From assembly GCA_030610995.1 (NCBI GenBank), contig JAUWQO010000006.1:1-58392 (forward strand): a stretch of DNA of 58,392 nucleotides, in the 5' to 3' direction. The notes below the pieces were generated by a model. That model was given only the letters and a program-made list of their open reading frames with translations, was not told the origin of the DNA and made no database searches. This DNA is from Desulfobacterales bacterium. Its GTDB lineage: Bacteria; Desulfobacterota; Desulfobacteria; Desulfobacterales; ETH-SRB1. The position numbers were made by a program, and so were the translations under genes. Shown piece after piece: positions 36,692-45,312 of this stretch; within the stretch, counting starts at the first letter, position 1, and the number at the start of each line of letters is the position of its first letter.

Positions 36692-38014
36692 ATGAAATGC
36701 CTGATTATCGCTGCCGGAAAGGGCAGCCGGCTCCGCCGGCAGGGTGACGTTAAACCCCTTATCCCCATTTTGGGGCTGCCGTTGATCGAACGGGTGATCC
36801 GCAGCGCCATGGAGGCCGGAGCGGACGAATTCTTCGTGGTTACCGGATACCAGGAGGAGCGCCTACGTTCCTTTTTATCCGGTTTAACCGGCAGTCTGGG
36901 GTGCCGCATCACACCGATTTTCAACCGGGATTGGGTAAAGGAAAACGGCCTTTCGGTACTGAAGGCAAAGGAATACCTGCAAAAGCCTTTTTTATTGCTG
37001 ATGTCGGACCATCTGTTTGATCCTGCCATTGTCCGGAATATGGCAAAGCTTGAATTGCCGGAAGATAAGATTGTCCTGGGCGTTGACGGGGACACCTGCA
37101 ATTCCTCTGTCGATATAGAGGATGTTACCCGGCTTAGAACCCAAAACGGCAAGATACTCGACATCGGCAAGGATCTTACTGATTTTAATGGATTTGATAC
37201 CGGAATATTTTTATGCAGCCCTGCTATTTTCAGCGCTTTGGAGCAAAGTACTAAAGATAATGGCGACACCACCCTGTCCGGCGCTGTAAGAATCCTGGCT
37301 GCCGAGGGAAAGGCGGAGGCCTTTGAGATCGGCGGTCGCTTCTGGATCGATGTGGATGACCCGGCAGCGTTCCGACGGGCAGAGGATGCCATTTTAGCTC
37401 GTTTGAAGGATAAACCCAACGACGGGCCTGTATCGCGGCACTTAAACCGTCCCTTATCGGTGAAAATTTCCCGCCGCCTGGTGAACTATCCGGTTACCCC
37501 CAATCAAATATCCCTTTCTTCATTTTTCTGCTCGGTTCTGGCTGCAGGACTGTTTGCCCTTTCTGGATATTTTGCCTTGCTCGTGGCCGGTTTTTTGGCC
37601 CAGTTTGCCTCGGTGATAGACGGTTGTGACGGCGAAGTGGCAAGACTCACCTGTCAAAGCAGCGACTATGGCGGCTGGCTCGATGCGGTGCTGGATCGCT
37701 ATGCCGACGCCTTCCTCCTTTTCGGTCTCATGTGGCATGTGTATGCGGATAAAAACGACAGCCTTATCCTTCTGATCGGATTTCTGGCCATCATCGGTTC
37801 CTTTATGCTGAGTTACACGGCCGATAAGCACGACAGCCTCATGCGCAACCGGATCAACCGTGGCAGGGGATTGCGCATGGGCCGCGATATCCGCGTTTTT
37901 CTGATTTTTCTAGGGGCCGTGTTCAACCAGGCTTATTTGACGCTGGTCGTTATTGCCGCTGTGATGAATATTGCGACCGTACATCGCCTTATCATATGTC
38001 GGAGTCATGAATAG
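36692..38014 (+). CDS. Bifunctional inositol-1-phosphate cytidylyltransferase / CDP-inositol phosphotransferase
   Basis: Two-domain enzyme like the fused IPCT/DIPPS of Archaeoglobus, which makes CDP-inositol and then di-myo-inositol-phosphate phosphate. Residues 1-230 are a sugar-nucleotide-transferase domain (LIIAAGKGSRLR, metal Asp in LLMSDHLFD). Residues 250-440 are a membrane CDP-alcohol phosphatidyltransferase with the full motif D310-x2-DG-x2-AR-x8-G-x3-D331-x3-D335 and about five helices. The neighbouring inositol-phosphate synthase supplies the substrate. The final product could instead be an inositol phospholipid; the sequence alone does not decide. Confidence 0.87.
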   Translation: MKCLIIAAGKGSRLRRQGDVKPLIPILGLPLIERVIRSAMEAGADEFFVVTGYQEERLRSFLSGLTGSLGCRITPIFNRDWVKENGLSVLKAKEYLQKPFLLLMSDHLFDPAIVRNMAKLELPEDKIVLGVDGDTCNSSVDIEDVTRLRTQNGKILDIGKDLTDFNGFDTGIFLCSPAIFSALEQSTKDNGDTTLSGAVRILAAEGKAEAFEIGGRFWIDVDDPAAFRRAEDAILARLKDKPNDGPVSRHLNRPLSVKISRRLVNYPVTPNQISLSSFFCSVLAAGLFALSGYFALLVAGFLAQFASVIDGCDGEVARLTCQSSDYGGWLDAVLDRYADAFLLFGLMWHVYADKNDSLILLIGFLAIIGSFMLSYTADKHDSLMRNRINRGRGLRMGRDIRVFLIFLGAVFNQAYLTLVVIAAVMNIATVHRLIICRSHE

Positions 38015-38573
38015 CATCGACTGTGCCAGGAAACGAATCCTGGACATCATCGCAGGTTCTCACGTTCCAGAAGACCCGCGTCATGCCGAAAACACCCTCT
38101 ACCTGGTGCTTAAACTCAGCACCGGTGTCGATCCCGCCCTGCAAATCGCGGCACTGGCGCATGATATCGACCGGGCCGTACCGGAGTGGGTGCGACGGGA
38201 AGACTACCAAAACTACGACGCTTTCAAAGAAGCCCACGCCCGGCGAGGTGCGCGGCTGTTGCGCGGTATTCTGGAGGAATGCGGCGTGGAAAATGCCATA
38301 GTCAAAGAGGCCTGCCGCCTGGTAAAGCTTCATGAAGTGGGTGGTGATCCCCGTTCCGATCTGCTCAGGGATGCGGACAGTATATCTTTTTTTCAGGTGA
38401 ATATGCCCTTGTACTACCAGCGTGAAGGCTGGGAGGAGACCATGCGTCGTTGCGTTTGGGGCTATCGCCGGCTTTCGGTACGGGGAAAAAAAATCGTCGA
38501 GACTATGCCCTGCGATAACGAACGGATGGCGGATCTGTTGAAAGCGGCCATACGGCAGGTTTGCCTGAAATAG
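38007..38573 (+). CDS. HD-domain hydrolase of the inositol operon
   Basis: A 189-aa HD-superfamily phosphohydrolase: H26 (DPRHAENT), the HD pair H52-D53 (ALAHDIDRA), H112-type ligand in VKLHEVGG and the closing D in LLRDADSISFF. The start overlaps the previous stop by 8 nt, so it belongs to the operon. HD proteins are metal-dependent phosphatases or phosphodiesterases. In this context it could remove the phosphate left by the phosphotransferase step, but that assignment is inference only. Confidence 0.72.
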   Translation: MNSIDCARKRILDIIAGSHVPEDPRHAENTLYLVLKLSTGVDPALQIAALAHDIDRAVPEWVRREDYQNYDAFKEAHARRGARLLRGILEECGVENAIVKEACRLVKLHEVGGDPRSDLLRDADSISFFQVNMPLYYQREGWEETMRRCVWGYRRLSVRGKKIVETMPCDNERMADLLKAAIRQVCLK

Positions 38574-38979
38574 AGATGGAATATCCGCATAAATCCAAAG
38601 CATGTGTATAATTTTGAGTTTTTAATTTTTAATTGTGAATGAAGAAAAAAGCCAGATTTTAATTCAATATTCAAAATTAACAATTTTCTATGTATTCCTT
38701 GGGTTACACGAAGTGATACGTAGTGAAGCGGAAGCGCTAACCATCAGAGCTCAAGTTTTCGCCTTCCCCGTCGGGCCTGAGGCCCTCTGGGCTGGAGGCT
38801 TGAACTTGAACCCCAGTTAAATATAAAAAACAAATTTAACGGGGGCAGGCAAAGTTGAGCATTTTTTCAAAGGTCTCCTGGCTTTTATGTATTTACGATT
38901 ATCAAAATATTTATTGACAATATGAAAGATAGTAATTATTTTTCGGTTGTTTTGAGTATATTCTCATAATGGAGATGTG
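38574..38979. other. Spacer before the DUF134 gene
   Basis: There is no gene. It contains a loosely palindromic stretch (about 38745-38810, gctcaagttttcgcc...ggcttgaacttgaa) and a 'caaaggtctcc' fragment near 38870 that matches one end of the element at 49925. An AT-rich region before 38960 may hold the promoter of the following cluster. Confidence 0.45.
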
Positions 38980-39399
38980 ATGGTTAGACCCCGGAAGAAT
39001 CGTATAGTAGCTTTTGATCCTGATGTAAGCTATTTTAAACCAAGGGGTATTCCCTTGATCGAGCTGGAAGAGGTTTGCCTTACTGTTGATGAATGTGAAT
39101 CAATAAGGCTTGCAGATCTGATCGGCATGTCTCATGAAGAGGCTGGAGGCCGTATGGGAGTATCCAGGGCCACATTTGGCAGGATTGTCCAGCAGGCACG
39201 TAAAATTATTGCGGATGCGCTGATTAATGGAAAGGCAATAAATATTGAGGGCGGCAATTACAGGATAAATGAGGAGGAGCGAATATTTATGTGCTGCAAA
39301 TGCAATAAAAAATGGGAGGAGCCCCGGGGCACAGGAAGGCCCAGTCATTGTCCGTCGTGCGATCATGATAAATATTTACGTGTCTGGGAAAAGAAATAA
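38980..39399 (+). CDS. DUF134 family DNA-binding-like protein
   Basis: The family signature is complete: an N-terminal PRKNRIVAFDPDVSYFKPRG block, a sigma-70 region-4-like helix-turn-helix (LTVDECESIRLADLIGMSHE, then GRMGVSRATFGRIVQQARK), and a C-terminal zinc ribbon (MCCKCNKKW, then CPSCDHDKYLR). DUF134 genes commonly sit beside NifX-like and Mrp-like genes, as here, so a regulatory role for the cluster is plausible. Start ATG 38980, ribosome binding site ggag. Confidence 0.88.
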   Translation: MVRPRKNRIVAFDPDVSYFKPRGIPLIELEEVCLTVDECESIRLADLIGMSHEEAGGRMGVSRATFGRIVQQARKIIADALINGKAINIEGGNYRINEEERIFMCCKCNKKWEEPRGTGRPSHCPSCDHDKYLRVWEKK

Positions 39400-39457
39400 T
39401 GATAAAATTTTACCAAAATTTTAAAACCAGGAACTTATACGGAGGCAGTAGATAATT

Positions 39458-39820
39458 ATGAGGGTAGCGATTACATCAACAGGACAAGATTTATCGTCAG
39501 ATATTGATCCGCGCTTTGGAAGGGCAGCATATTTTATTATTGTTGATCCTGAAACCATGGAATATGATCCTGTAGAAAACAGCCAGAATCTGAATCTTCC
39601 CCAGGGCGCGGGAATTCAGGCAGGCAAAACAATTGTCGATAACAAGGTGGATGTAGTGATTACAGGCAATTGCGGCCCAAAAGCATTTAAGGTATTGCAA
39701 AGCGCCGGCATAAAGATCGCAATCGGCGCAAAGGGGCTGGTTAGTGACGCAATTGCGCAATATAAGAACGGGGAACTGGAAATCATCCAGGATGCTAATG
39801 TAGAAGGTCATTGGGTATAG
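39458..39820 (+). CDS. NifX/dinitrogenase cofactor-binding-like protein (first copy)
   Basis: A 120-aa Nitro_FeMo-Co domain with the typical start MRVAITSTGQDLSSDIDPRF, the GRAAYFIIVD strand and DVVITGNCGPKAF. Outside nitrogen fixers these proteins are thought to carry Fe-S or metal cofactors. No nif structural genes are present in the window. It is preceded by ribosome binding site ggaggc, and an Mrp-like ATPase gene follows after 26 bp. Confidence 0.88.
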   Translation: MRVAITSTGQDLSSDIDPRFGRAAYFIIVDPETMEYDPVENSQNLNLPQGAGIQAGKTIVDNKVDVVITGNCGPKAFKVLQSAGIKIAIGAKGLVSDAIAQYKNGELEIIQDANVEGHWV

Positions 39821-39846
39821 GTAGTTGATAATATAGGAGAAATGTA

Positions 39847-40689
39847 ATGGAAACAATTGATAAAGCAAGCTTTAGCGCGGCTAAAAAAGAAAAAGTAAAA
39901 TCCGATCAAGATGCTCATGTAACGGAGTCTCTACAAAAAATAAAAAACAAATTCATTGTTATGAGCGGCAAAGGTGGGGTGGGCAAGACAAGTGTGTCTG
40001 TTAATCTTTCCATAGCCCTTGCAGGCAAAGGATATAAGGTTGGGATTATGGATGTTGATCTGCACGGTCCTGATGTTCCCAGAATGCTTGGCCTTGAAGG
40101 GATGCTGACTCTGAATCAGAACCAGAAGCTTACCCCCATGAGCTATTCTGAAAATCTACAGGCGGTTTCAGTGGAATCGCTCACCCAAAACAAGGATGAT
40201 GCAATAATATGGAGAGGTCCGATCAAACATTCTGCGATCAGACAGTTTATTGCCGATGTTGCATGGGGTGAGCTTGATTTTTTGATTATCGATTCTCCTC
40301 CAGGAACAGGTGATGAACCTCTTTCCGTTGCCCAGACAATTAAAGATGCAAAAGCAATTATTGTCACCACACCACAGGAGGTGGCTCTTGCAGATATCAG
40401 GAAATCAATCAATTTCTGCAAAACCGTAAAAATGGGAATCTTTGGTCTTATAGAGAATATGAGCGGTTTTACATGCCCCAATTGCGGTGAAAAGATTGAT
40501 CTGTTCGGAACCGGCGGCGGGGAAAAAACAGCCGATGCAATGGGAGTAACCTTTCTTGGTAAAATTCCCTTTGATCTTAATGTAGTGACATGCGGCGATA
40601 CAGGTGTTTCTTTTCAGGAAAAATATAAAGATTCTCCGGTAACAAAGGCTTTTGCCGATATTGCCGAAAGAATGACTAAATTAGTGTAA
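39847..40689 (+). CDS. Mrp/NBP35-family Fe-S carrier ATPase
   Basis: P-loop scaffold ATPase for Fe-S cluster transfer. The deviant Walker A VMSGKGGVGKTSVSVNLS (about 38-55) is followed by MDVDLHGPDVPRMLG, IDSPPGTGDEPLS and the C-terminal cluster-binding NMSGFTCPNCGEKIDLFG (CXXC). The 280 aa are typical. It forms one operon-like unit with the first NifX-like gene upstream. A 183-bp repeat-bearing gap separates it from the next NifX-like gene. Confidence 0.92.
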   Translation: METIDKASFSAAKKEKVKSDQDAHVTESLQKIKNKFIVMSGKGGVGKTSVSVNLSIALAGKGYKVGIMDVDLHGPDVPRMLGLEGMLTLNQNQKLTPMSYSENLQAVSVESLTQNKDDAIIWRGPIKHSAIRQFIADVAWGELDFLIIDSPPGTGDEPLSVAQTIKDAKAIIVTTPQEVALADIRKSINFCKTVKMGIFGLIENMSGFTCPNCGEKIDLFGTGGGEKTADAMGVTFLGKIPFDLNVVTCGDTGVSFQEKYKDSPVTKAFADIAERMTKLV

Positions 40690-40872
40690 AAAACGTAACT
40701 ACTCGGGTGGATAGGCTAAAGGCTGAAGGCTTTTAGGGAAAAAAGTCATAAAACTCAATAATAGCCTAACCATTAGCTTGAAAAATCAAACAGATAACAC
40801 ATTCAGCTAAGAGCTAACAGCTAATGGCTAATAGCTTTTTTACGAATTCATCAAAATTGGAGGATTATTAAT

Positions 40873-41205
40873 ATGAAGATTGCGATACCGTTGGCCGAAG
40901 GAAAACTCACAGCTCATTTTGGACATTGTCAGGACTTTGCAATAATCGAAGTTGAGAATAATCAGATCAAAAATAAAGAGATCCTCGTTCCTCCTGCGCA
41001 CGAGCCAGGGGTGCTTCCGAGATGGCTTCATGAAAAGGGCGCAAATGTGATTATCGCCGGTGGAATGGGACAGAGAGCGGTTGACCTTTTCACTCAGAAC
41101 GACATTACTGTGGTTGTCGGCGCGCCTTCTCTGGAGCCTGAAGCGCTTGTAAAGAATTATCTCGACAAAACCTTGATAACCGGTGGTAACATCTGCGACC
41201 ATTAA
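40873..41205 (+). CDS. NifX/NifB-like cofactor-binding protein (second copy)
   Basis: A 110-aa Nitro_FeMo-Co domain protein (MKIAIPLAEGKLTAHFGHC, AIIEVENNQIKNKE, VIIAGGMGQRAVDLF). The HFGHC motif near residue 17 supplies possible metal ligands. It lies 21 bp upstream of the radical SAM gene and is probably co-transcribed with it. The ribosome binding site (ggaggatt) is good. Confidence 0.87.
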   Translation: MKIAIPLAEGKLTAHFGHCQDFAIIEVENNQIKNKEILVPPAHEPGVLPRWLHEKGANVIIAGGMGQRAVDLFTQNDITVVVGAPSLEPEALVKNYLDKTLITGGNICDH

Positions 41206-41226
41206 TTCAAGGCTATGGGGCGATAA

Positions 41227-42183
41227 ATGAAAGACTATAAATATCTGTTTGGCCCGGTGCCATCCCGTCGATTCAGGCGCTCTCTTGGTGTTGATCTGAG
41301 TCCTTACAAGACATGCAGTCTGGATTGTGTGTTTTGCCAGTTAGGACGAACCACTGAAAGAACTGTGATTAGGCAAGAATATGTCCCGACAGATATGGTA
41401 TTATCCGAACTGAAAGACTGGCTAAAGACAGATGGCAGGGCAGACTACATTACCCTTTCCGGTTCAGGGGAGCCTACATTGCATTCAGGCTTCGGGGAAA
41501 TACTTGAGTTCATACGCTCAAAAAGCACAATTCCCGCCGCGCTCTTGACTAACGGTACGATGTTAGACCTTCAGGAAGTGCGTGATGCGGCATCTCTTGC
41601 CAACGTTGTGAAGGTTTCTTTGAGTGCCTGGGACCAGGCTTCCTATGGATGGGTGAACCGTCCCCATCCACAGTTGCTGTTCGATCACCTGGTCGAAGGG
41701 CAGAAGGCTTTCCGTGCGCAATTCAAGGGACAGTTGTGGATGGAGGTCTTTCTGATGGCAGGGATCAACTCGATGCCTGCCGATGTCCGCAAGATCGCGG
41801 CTCTTGCAAAGGAAATCGGTCCGGACCGCATCCATCTCAATACGGCTGTTCGTCCACCGGCGGAGGATTTTGCCACGGCCCTGACCAGGGAACGTTTGGA
41901 GGCGCTGACACATCTGTTTCACCCGACAGCACAGGTTATTGCGGAGTTCAGCGCGAAGCATTCAGATCATATACAGGCAAACCAGGAAACAATTTTTTCC
42001 ATGTTGCAACGACGACCGTGTACAGCCGATCAGATTGCGGACATATTCGGTATGCATCTCAACGAGGTGTCAAAATACCTTGGCAATCTTGTGCGTACCG
42101 ATCAGATCCGCACGGAACGTAAAAATCTTGCTGTGTATTACGCAGCCAAAAATATGGGAAACAAAGGCTATAACAAGACTTAG
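41227..42183 (+). CDS. Radical SAM protein with C-terminal winged helix
   Basis: The radical SAM cluster motif is C30-x3-C34-x2-C37 (KTCSLDCVFCQLGR), preceded by FGPVPSRRFRRSLGVDL as in the MoaA/NifB-like family with that typical start. The TIM-barrel blocks ITLSGSGEPTLH and VKVSLSAWD follow. Residues about 245-305 form a winged helix (RRPCTADQIADIFGM, then VSKYLGNLVRTDQIR). It is not full-length NifB, although it sits among NifX-like genes. The substrate is unknown. The FGPVPSRR group is often annotated as a wybutosine/MoaA-like radical SAM enzyme. Confidence 0.85.
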   Translation: MKDYKYLFGPVPSRRFRRSLGVDLSPYKTCSLDCVFCQLGRTTERTVIRQEYVPTDMVLSELKDWLKTDGRADYITLSGSGEPTLHSGFGEILEFIRSKSTIPAALLTNGTMLDLQEVRDAASLANVVKVSLSAWDQASYGWVNRPHPQLLFDHLVEGQKAFRAQFKGQLWMEVFLMAGINSMPADVRKIAALAKEIGPDRIHLNTAVRPPAEDFATALTRERLEALTHLFHPTAQVIAEFSAKHSDHIQANQETIFSMLQRRPCTADQIADIFGMHLNEVSKYLGNLVRTDQIRTERKNLAVYYAAKNMGNKGYNKT

Positions 42184-42370
42184 GTTAAAGGGTTCACAGT
42201 GAACCTTGAACCTTGAACCGTTGAAGGGATGAACATCGAACATCGAACATCCAACATCGAACGTCGAATGTTGTTGTCGCTTCGCTCCTTAATTTAGAAT
42301 AACAAATGAAGCGGAGCGACTCCATAACTTTAGGCACTTTACACTGAACCCTACATAGGAGGTAAGTAAT

Positions 42371-42970
42371 ATGAAAATAGCAGTCACATCTACAGGCCCC
42401 ACACTTGATGATATGATGGAGGCGCGTTTTGGACGTTGCGCCTATTTTCTGATTATCGATCTGGATACCATGGAATTTGAAGCAGTTGAAAACCCCAATA
42501 TTGCTTTAGGCGGAGGGGCGGGGATCCAATCTGCCCAGCTCATGGCGGAGAAAGGCGTATCAACTGTTTTGACCGGAAACTGCGGGCCCAACGCCTTTCA
42601 GACTTTTGGTGCGGCTAACATCCAGGTGATAACCGGAGTGAGCGGACAGGTACGCCAGGCCGTTGAGCAATATAAATCCGGCGCTTTAGCCAGTACCGCC
42701 ACTCCCAATGTGCAAAGTCATTTTGGCATGGGTACGGGTGGCGGAATGGGTACGGGGCGTGGAATGGGTATGGGTGGCGGCAGAGGCATGGGCGGCGGTG
42801 GCGGAATGGGCATGGGGGGTAGAATGGGTACCTCAACATTGGCCGGTGCAGCTCAGCCTGAACCCACTGCATTATCAGAAGAAAAGAGTTTGAAAGATCA
42901 GGTAAATGAATTGCGTAAGCAGATTGAAACCCTTCAATCAAGCATTAATGCCCTGAAAAAAAGTAAGTAA
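42371..42970 (+). CDS. NifX-like protein with Gly/Met-rich linker and coiled coil (third copy)
   Basis: Residues 1-118 are a Nitro_FeMo-Co domain closely like the first copy (MKIAVTSTGPTLDDMMEARF, GRCAYFLIIDLD, LTGNCGPNAF). From about 118 to 156 follows a repetitive GMG/GGG/RGMG linker, encoded by imperfect direct repeats near 42726-42830. The C-terminal about 30 residues are a predicted coiled coil (LKDQVNELRKQIETLQSSIN). The linker is Met- and Gly-rich, which suggests flexibility and possibly soft-metal binding. Ribosome binding site aggaggta. Confidence 0.85.
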   Translation: MKIAVTSTGPTLDDMMEARFGRCAYFLIIDLDTMEFEAVENPNIALGGGAGIQSAQLMAEKGVSTVLTGNCGPNAFQTFGAANIQVITGVSGQVRQAVEQYKSGALASTATPNVQSHFGMGTGGGMGTGRGMGMGGGRGMGGGGGMGMGGRMGTSTLAGAAQPEPTALSEEKSLKDQVNELRKQIETLQSSINALKKSK

Positions 42971-43085
42971 AGGATTGAGGGATTAAGGAATTTAGGGATT
43001 TAGAGATTCGCAATTCCTCAATCATAGCCCTTCTTTGTGTCTTTTGCTCTTCGTGGTGAAAGAAATATAAAATAAGGAATAAATA

Positions 43086-43925
43086 ATGATAATTAGTATT
43101 GCAAGCGGGAAAGGGGGTACAGGGAAAACAACTATAGCCACCAACCTGGCCATTTCCCTTAAATTCGATGTCCAGCTTTTGGACTGCGATGTAGAAGAAC
43201 CCAATTCGCATCTTTTTATTCAGCCTGTTATTGAAAAGGTTAATACAATTACAACTCCTGTTCCTGAGGTGGATATGGAGAAGTGCAGCTTATGCGGAAA
43301 ATGCGGGGAAATATGCCAGTTCAAGGCCATTGTAGTTATTGCTGATACTGTATTGCCATTTCATGAACTGTGTCACAGTTGCGGCGGCTGTATGGAGGTA
43401 TGTCCTGAAAAAGCCATTACCGAAACAGGCCGCGAATTAGGCGTCATCGAACAAGGGCACAGAAATGGTCTGGAATTCGTACATGGGCGGTTAAGGGTCG
43501 GAGAGGCAATGTCTCCCCCTTTAATCAAAAAAGTACGCGAATATACCCGGCCTGGCATATTGACCATCATTGATGCCCCTCCGGGAACCTCATGCCCTGT
43601 GATCGCTTCCATGACAGGCGCGGATTTTGTCTTGCTTGTCACAGAACCTACCCCTTTTGGCCTGCATGATCTTAAGCTGGCTGTTGGGGCCGTCAAGATC
43701 CTTGGGATTCCGTGTGGGTTGGTTATCAACCGGTCAGACATAGGGAATGATCAGGTAAAGGTTTATGCCGAGCAGGAGAATATTCCTGTTTTAATGGAAA
43801 TTCCTTTTGATCGGCGCATTGCAGAGGCCTACTCAAGAGGAAAAATGATCGTCGAGGTAATGCCCGAATGGGAAGAAAAGTTTACGAAATTATATCATCA
43901 AATCAAAGAAATTGTAATATGTTAG
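43086..43925 (+). CDS. MinD-type ATPase with inserted 2[4Fe-4S] ferredoxin domain (first copy)
   Basis: P-loop ATPase (IASGKGGTGKTTIATNLA, residues about 5-22) with a ferredoxin insert of two clusters at about 60-115 (CSLCGKCGEICQFKAI, CHSCGGCMEVCPEKAI). The Walker-type blocks IIDAPPGTSCPVIAS and DFVLLVTEPTPFGLHDLK follow. This protein family pairs with NifX-like proteins in anaerobes and probably moves or senses Fe-S or metal cofactors. The second copy lies at 44405. It is 279 aa. Confidence 0.9.
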   Translation: MIISIASGKGGTGKTTIATNLAISLKFDVQLLDCDVEEPNSHLFIQPVIEKVNTITTPVPEVDMEKCSLCGKCGEICQFKAIVVIADTVLPFHELCHSCGGCMEVCPEKAITETGRELGVIEQGHRNGLEFVHGRLRVGEAMSPPLIKKVREYTRPGILTIIDAPPGTSCPVIASMTGADFVLLVTEPTPFGLHDLKLAVGAVKILGIPCGLVINRSDIGNDQVKVYAEQENIPVLMEIPFDRRIAEAYSRGKMIVEVMPEWEEKFTKLYHQIKEIVIC

Positions 43926-43974
43926 CTTTTTGAAAATATGGCCGCTCCAGGTATAATTAAATTTAAATTCAAAT

Positions 43975-44033
43975 GTAGGGGCGAGTTTATCTCGCCCGCC
44001 AAATGAATTCTGGCGAGGTAAACTCGCCCCTAC
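43975..44033. repeat. GTAGGG/CCCTAC hairpin element
   Basis: Inverted repeat with arms taggggcgagtttatctcgcc / ggcgaggtaaactcgcccct, between the first MinD-type gene and the FmdB-type gene. Belongs to the five-member set sharing the same ends. Confidence 0.72.
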
Positions 44034-44112
44034 ATATAAAGAGAACAAGAGAATTACAATCTTGGTGTTTTGGTGCCTTGGTGGCCGAACTATTACAAGG
44101 AAGGATATGAAT

Positions 44113-44331
44113 ATGCCGATTTATGAACTTAAATGCAAAAACTGCGGTAATATTTTCGAACATTTATGTTTTAAGAGCAGTGACAGAGATCAGGCGCTTT
44201 GTCCTAAGTGCGGACACAAAAAAACCGATTTATTATTGTCCGCATTTTCCTCCATAAATTCCAGTAATACCCGGAAAGGAGAAAACATGGCTTCATTATC
44301 TTCGTGCTCACCTTCAGGCGGTTTTTCATGA
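44113..44331 (+). CDS. FmdB-type zinc ribbon protein
   Basis: A 72-aa protein with two CXXC knuckles (YELKCKNCGNIFEH, then ALCPKCGHKKTD) in the FmdB/CxxC_CxxC_SSSS family pattern. It ends in a Ser/Gly-rich tail containing a further Cys (SSCSPSGGFS). The start is the ATG at 44113, with ribosome binding site aaggaagg 8 nt upstream; upstream in-frame Mets lack the correct spacing. A piece of this gene's 3' end plus the following spacer is duplicated at 49499-49557. Confidence 0.85.
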   Translation: MPIYELKCKNCGNIFEHLCFKSSDRDQALCPKCGHKKTDLLLSAFSSINSSNTRKGENMASLSSCSPSGGFS

Positions 44332-44404
44332 GCCTGATCCTAACAGCCGTGTGCTGTTGCGAGGATTAAATGGGAAAACAAAAGGAAACACAGGGATAAT
44401 CGCT

Positions 44405-45271
44405 ATGAAAGAAATAGTTATCATAAGTGGTAAGGGCGGGACAGGAAAGACCAGTATTATCGCGGCATTTGCCTCTTTGGCTAAAAACAAGGTTCTTTGT
44501 GATGCAGATGTGGATGCGGCTGATCTGCATTTAATCACAAAGCCTGAGATTAAAGAACAGCATGATTTTGAGTCCGGGCACACGGCGATTATTAACCAGG
44601 ATAAATGCAGCGAGTGCGGCCTGTGCCGGGATTTATGCAAATGGAACGCAATTAGTGAGGATTTTGTAGTAAACTCTATTGAATGTGAAGGCTGTGGTGT
44701 TTGTTGCTATTTCTGCCCTGAAAAGGCCATTGATTTTCCTCTGAATACATGCGGAGAATGGTATCTTTCTGAGACCCGTTTTGGCCCCATGGCTCATGCC
44801 AGGCTCCATATTGCCGAAGAAAATTCCGGTAAACTGGTGGCCCTTATCCGGCAGGAAGGTAGAAAACTTGCGGAAGAAAGGCATATAAATTTACTTCTCA
44901 CAGACGGACCTCCGGGCATAGGTTGCCCGGTCATCGCATCCCTTGGAGGCGCTACTGCGGTGCTCATCGTGGCTGAGCCCACTGTTTCGGGAAGACACGA
45001 CATGGAGCGTGTCGTCGAATTAGCCGCCTTTTTCAAAATCCCGGCCATGCTCTGTGTTAACAAGTTTGATCTTAACCTGGATATGACACAGGCTATTGAG
45101 GCTTTTGCAAAAAAAAGAAACATAACCGTGATGGGAAGGGTTCCTTTTGATCCTGCCTTTACCAGGGCAATGGTTCAGGGGAAAACTATTGTAGAATTTG
45201 ATAGCCGATCTAAAGGTTGTGAGGCGGTCAAGGGTATATGGGAAAATCTGGCGCGAAGTCTTGAGCTTTGA
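44405..45271 (+). CDS. MinD-type ATPase with 2[4Fe-4S] insert (second copy)
   Basis: Same architecture as the copy at 43086: IISGKGGTGKTSIIAAFA, ferredoxin insert (CSECGLCRDLCKWNAI, CEGCGVCCYFCPEKAI), TDGPPGIGCPVIAS and VLIVAEPTVSGRHDMERV. The start is taken at the Met at 44405, since upstream codons do not match the family and include the tail of the duplicated spacer. Tandem pairs of these ATPases may act as heterodimers; that is an inference. Confidence 0.9.
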   Translation: MKEIVIISGKGGTGKTSIIAAFASLAKNKVLCDADVDAADLHLITKPEIKEQHDFESGHTAIINQDKCSECGLCRDLCKWNAISEDFVVNSIECEGCGVCCYFCPEKAIDFPLNTCGEWYLSETRFGPMAHARLHIAEENSGKLVALIRQEGRKLAEERHINLLLTDGPPGIGCPVIASLGGATAVLIVAEPTVSGRHDMERVVELAAFFKIPAMLCVNKFDLNLDMTQAIEAFAKKRNITVMGRVPFDPAFTRAMVQGKTIVEFDSRSKGCEAVKGIWENLARSLEL

Positions 45272-45312
45272 AGTAATTGAGAGATCTTTGGTTTATCCCG
45301 GGATGAATTTAA

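Noticed and set aside
42228-42272. Short tandem repeats (gaacatcgaacat type) that look array-like
   Set aside because: Units are very short, imperfect and without spacers of constant size, so not a CRISPR. They match generic spacer phrases found elsewhere in the window.
39458-43925. A nitrogen-fixation (nif) cluster
   Set aside because: Only NifX-like, radical SAM and MinD/Mrp-type genes occur. There are no nifHDK, nifEN or full nifB genes.
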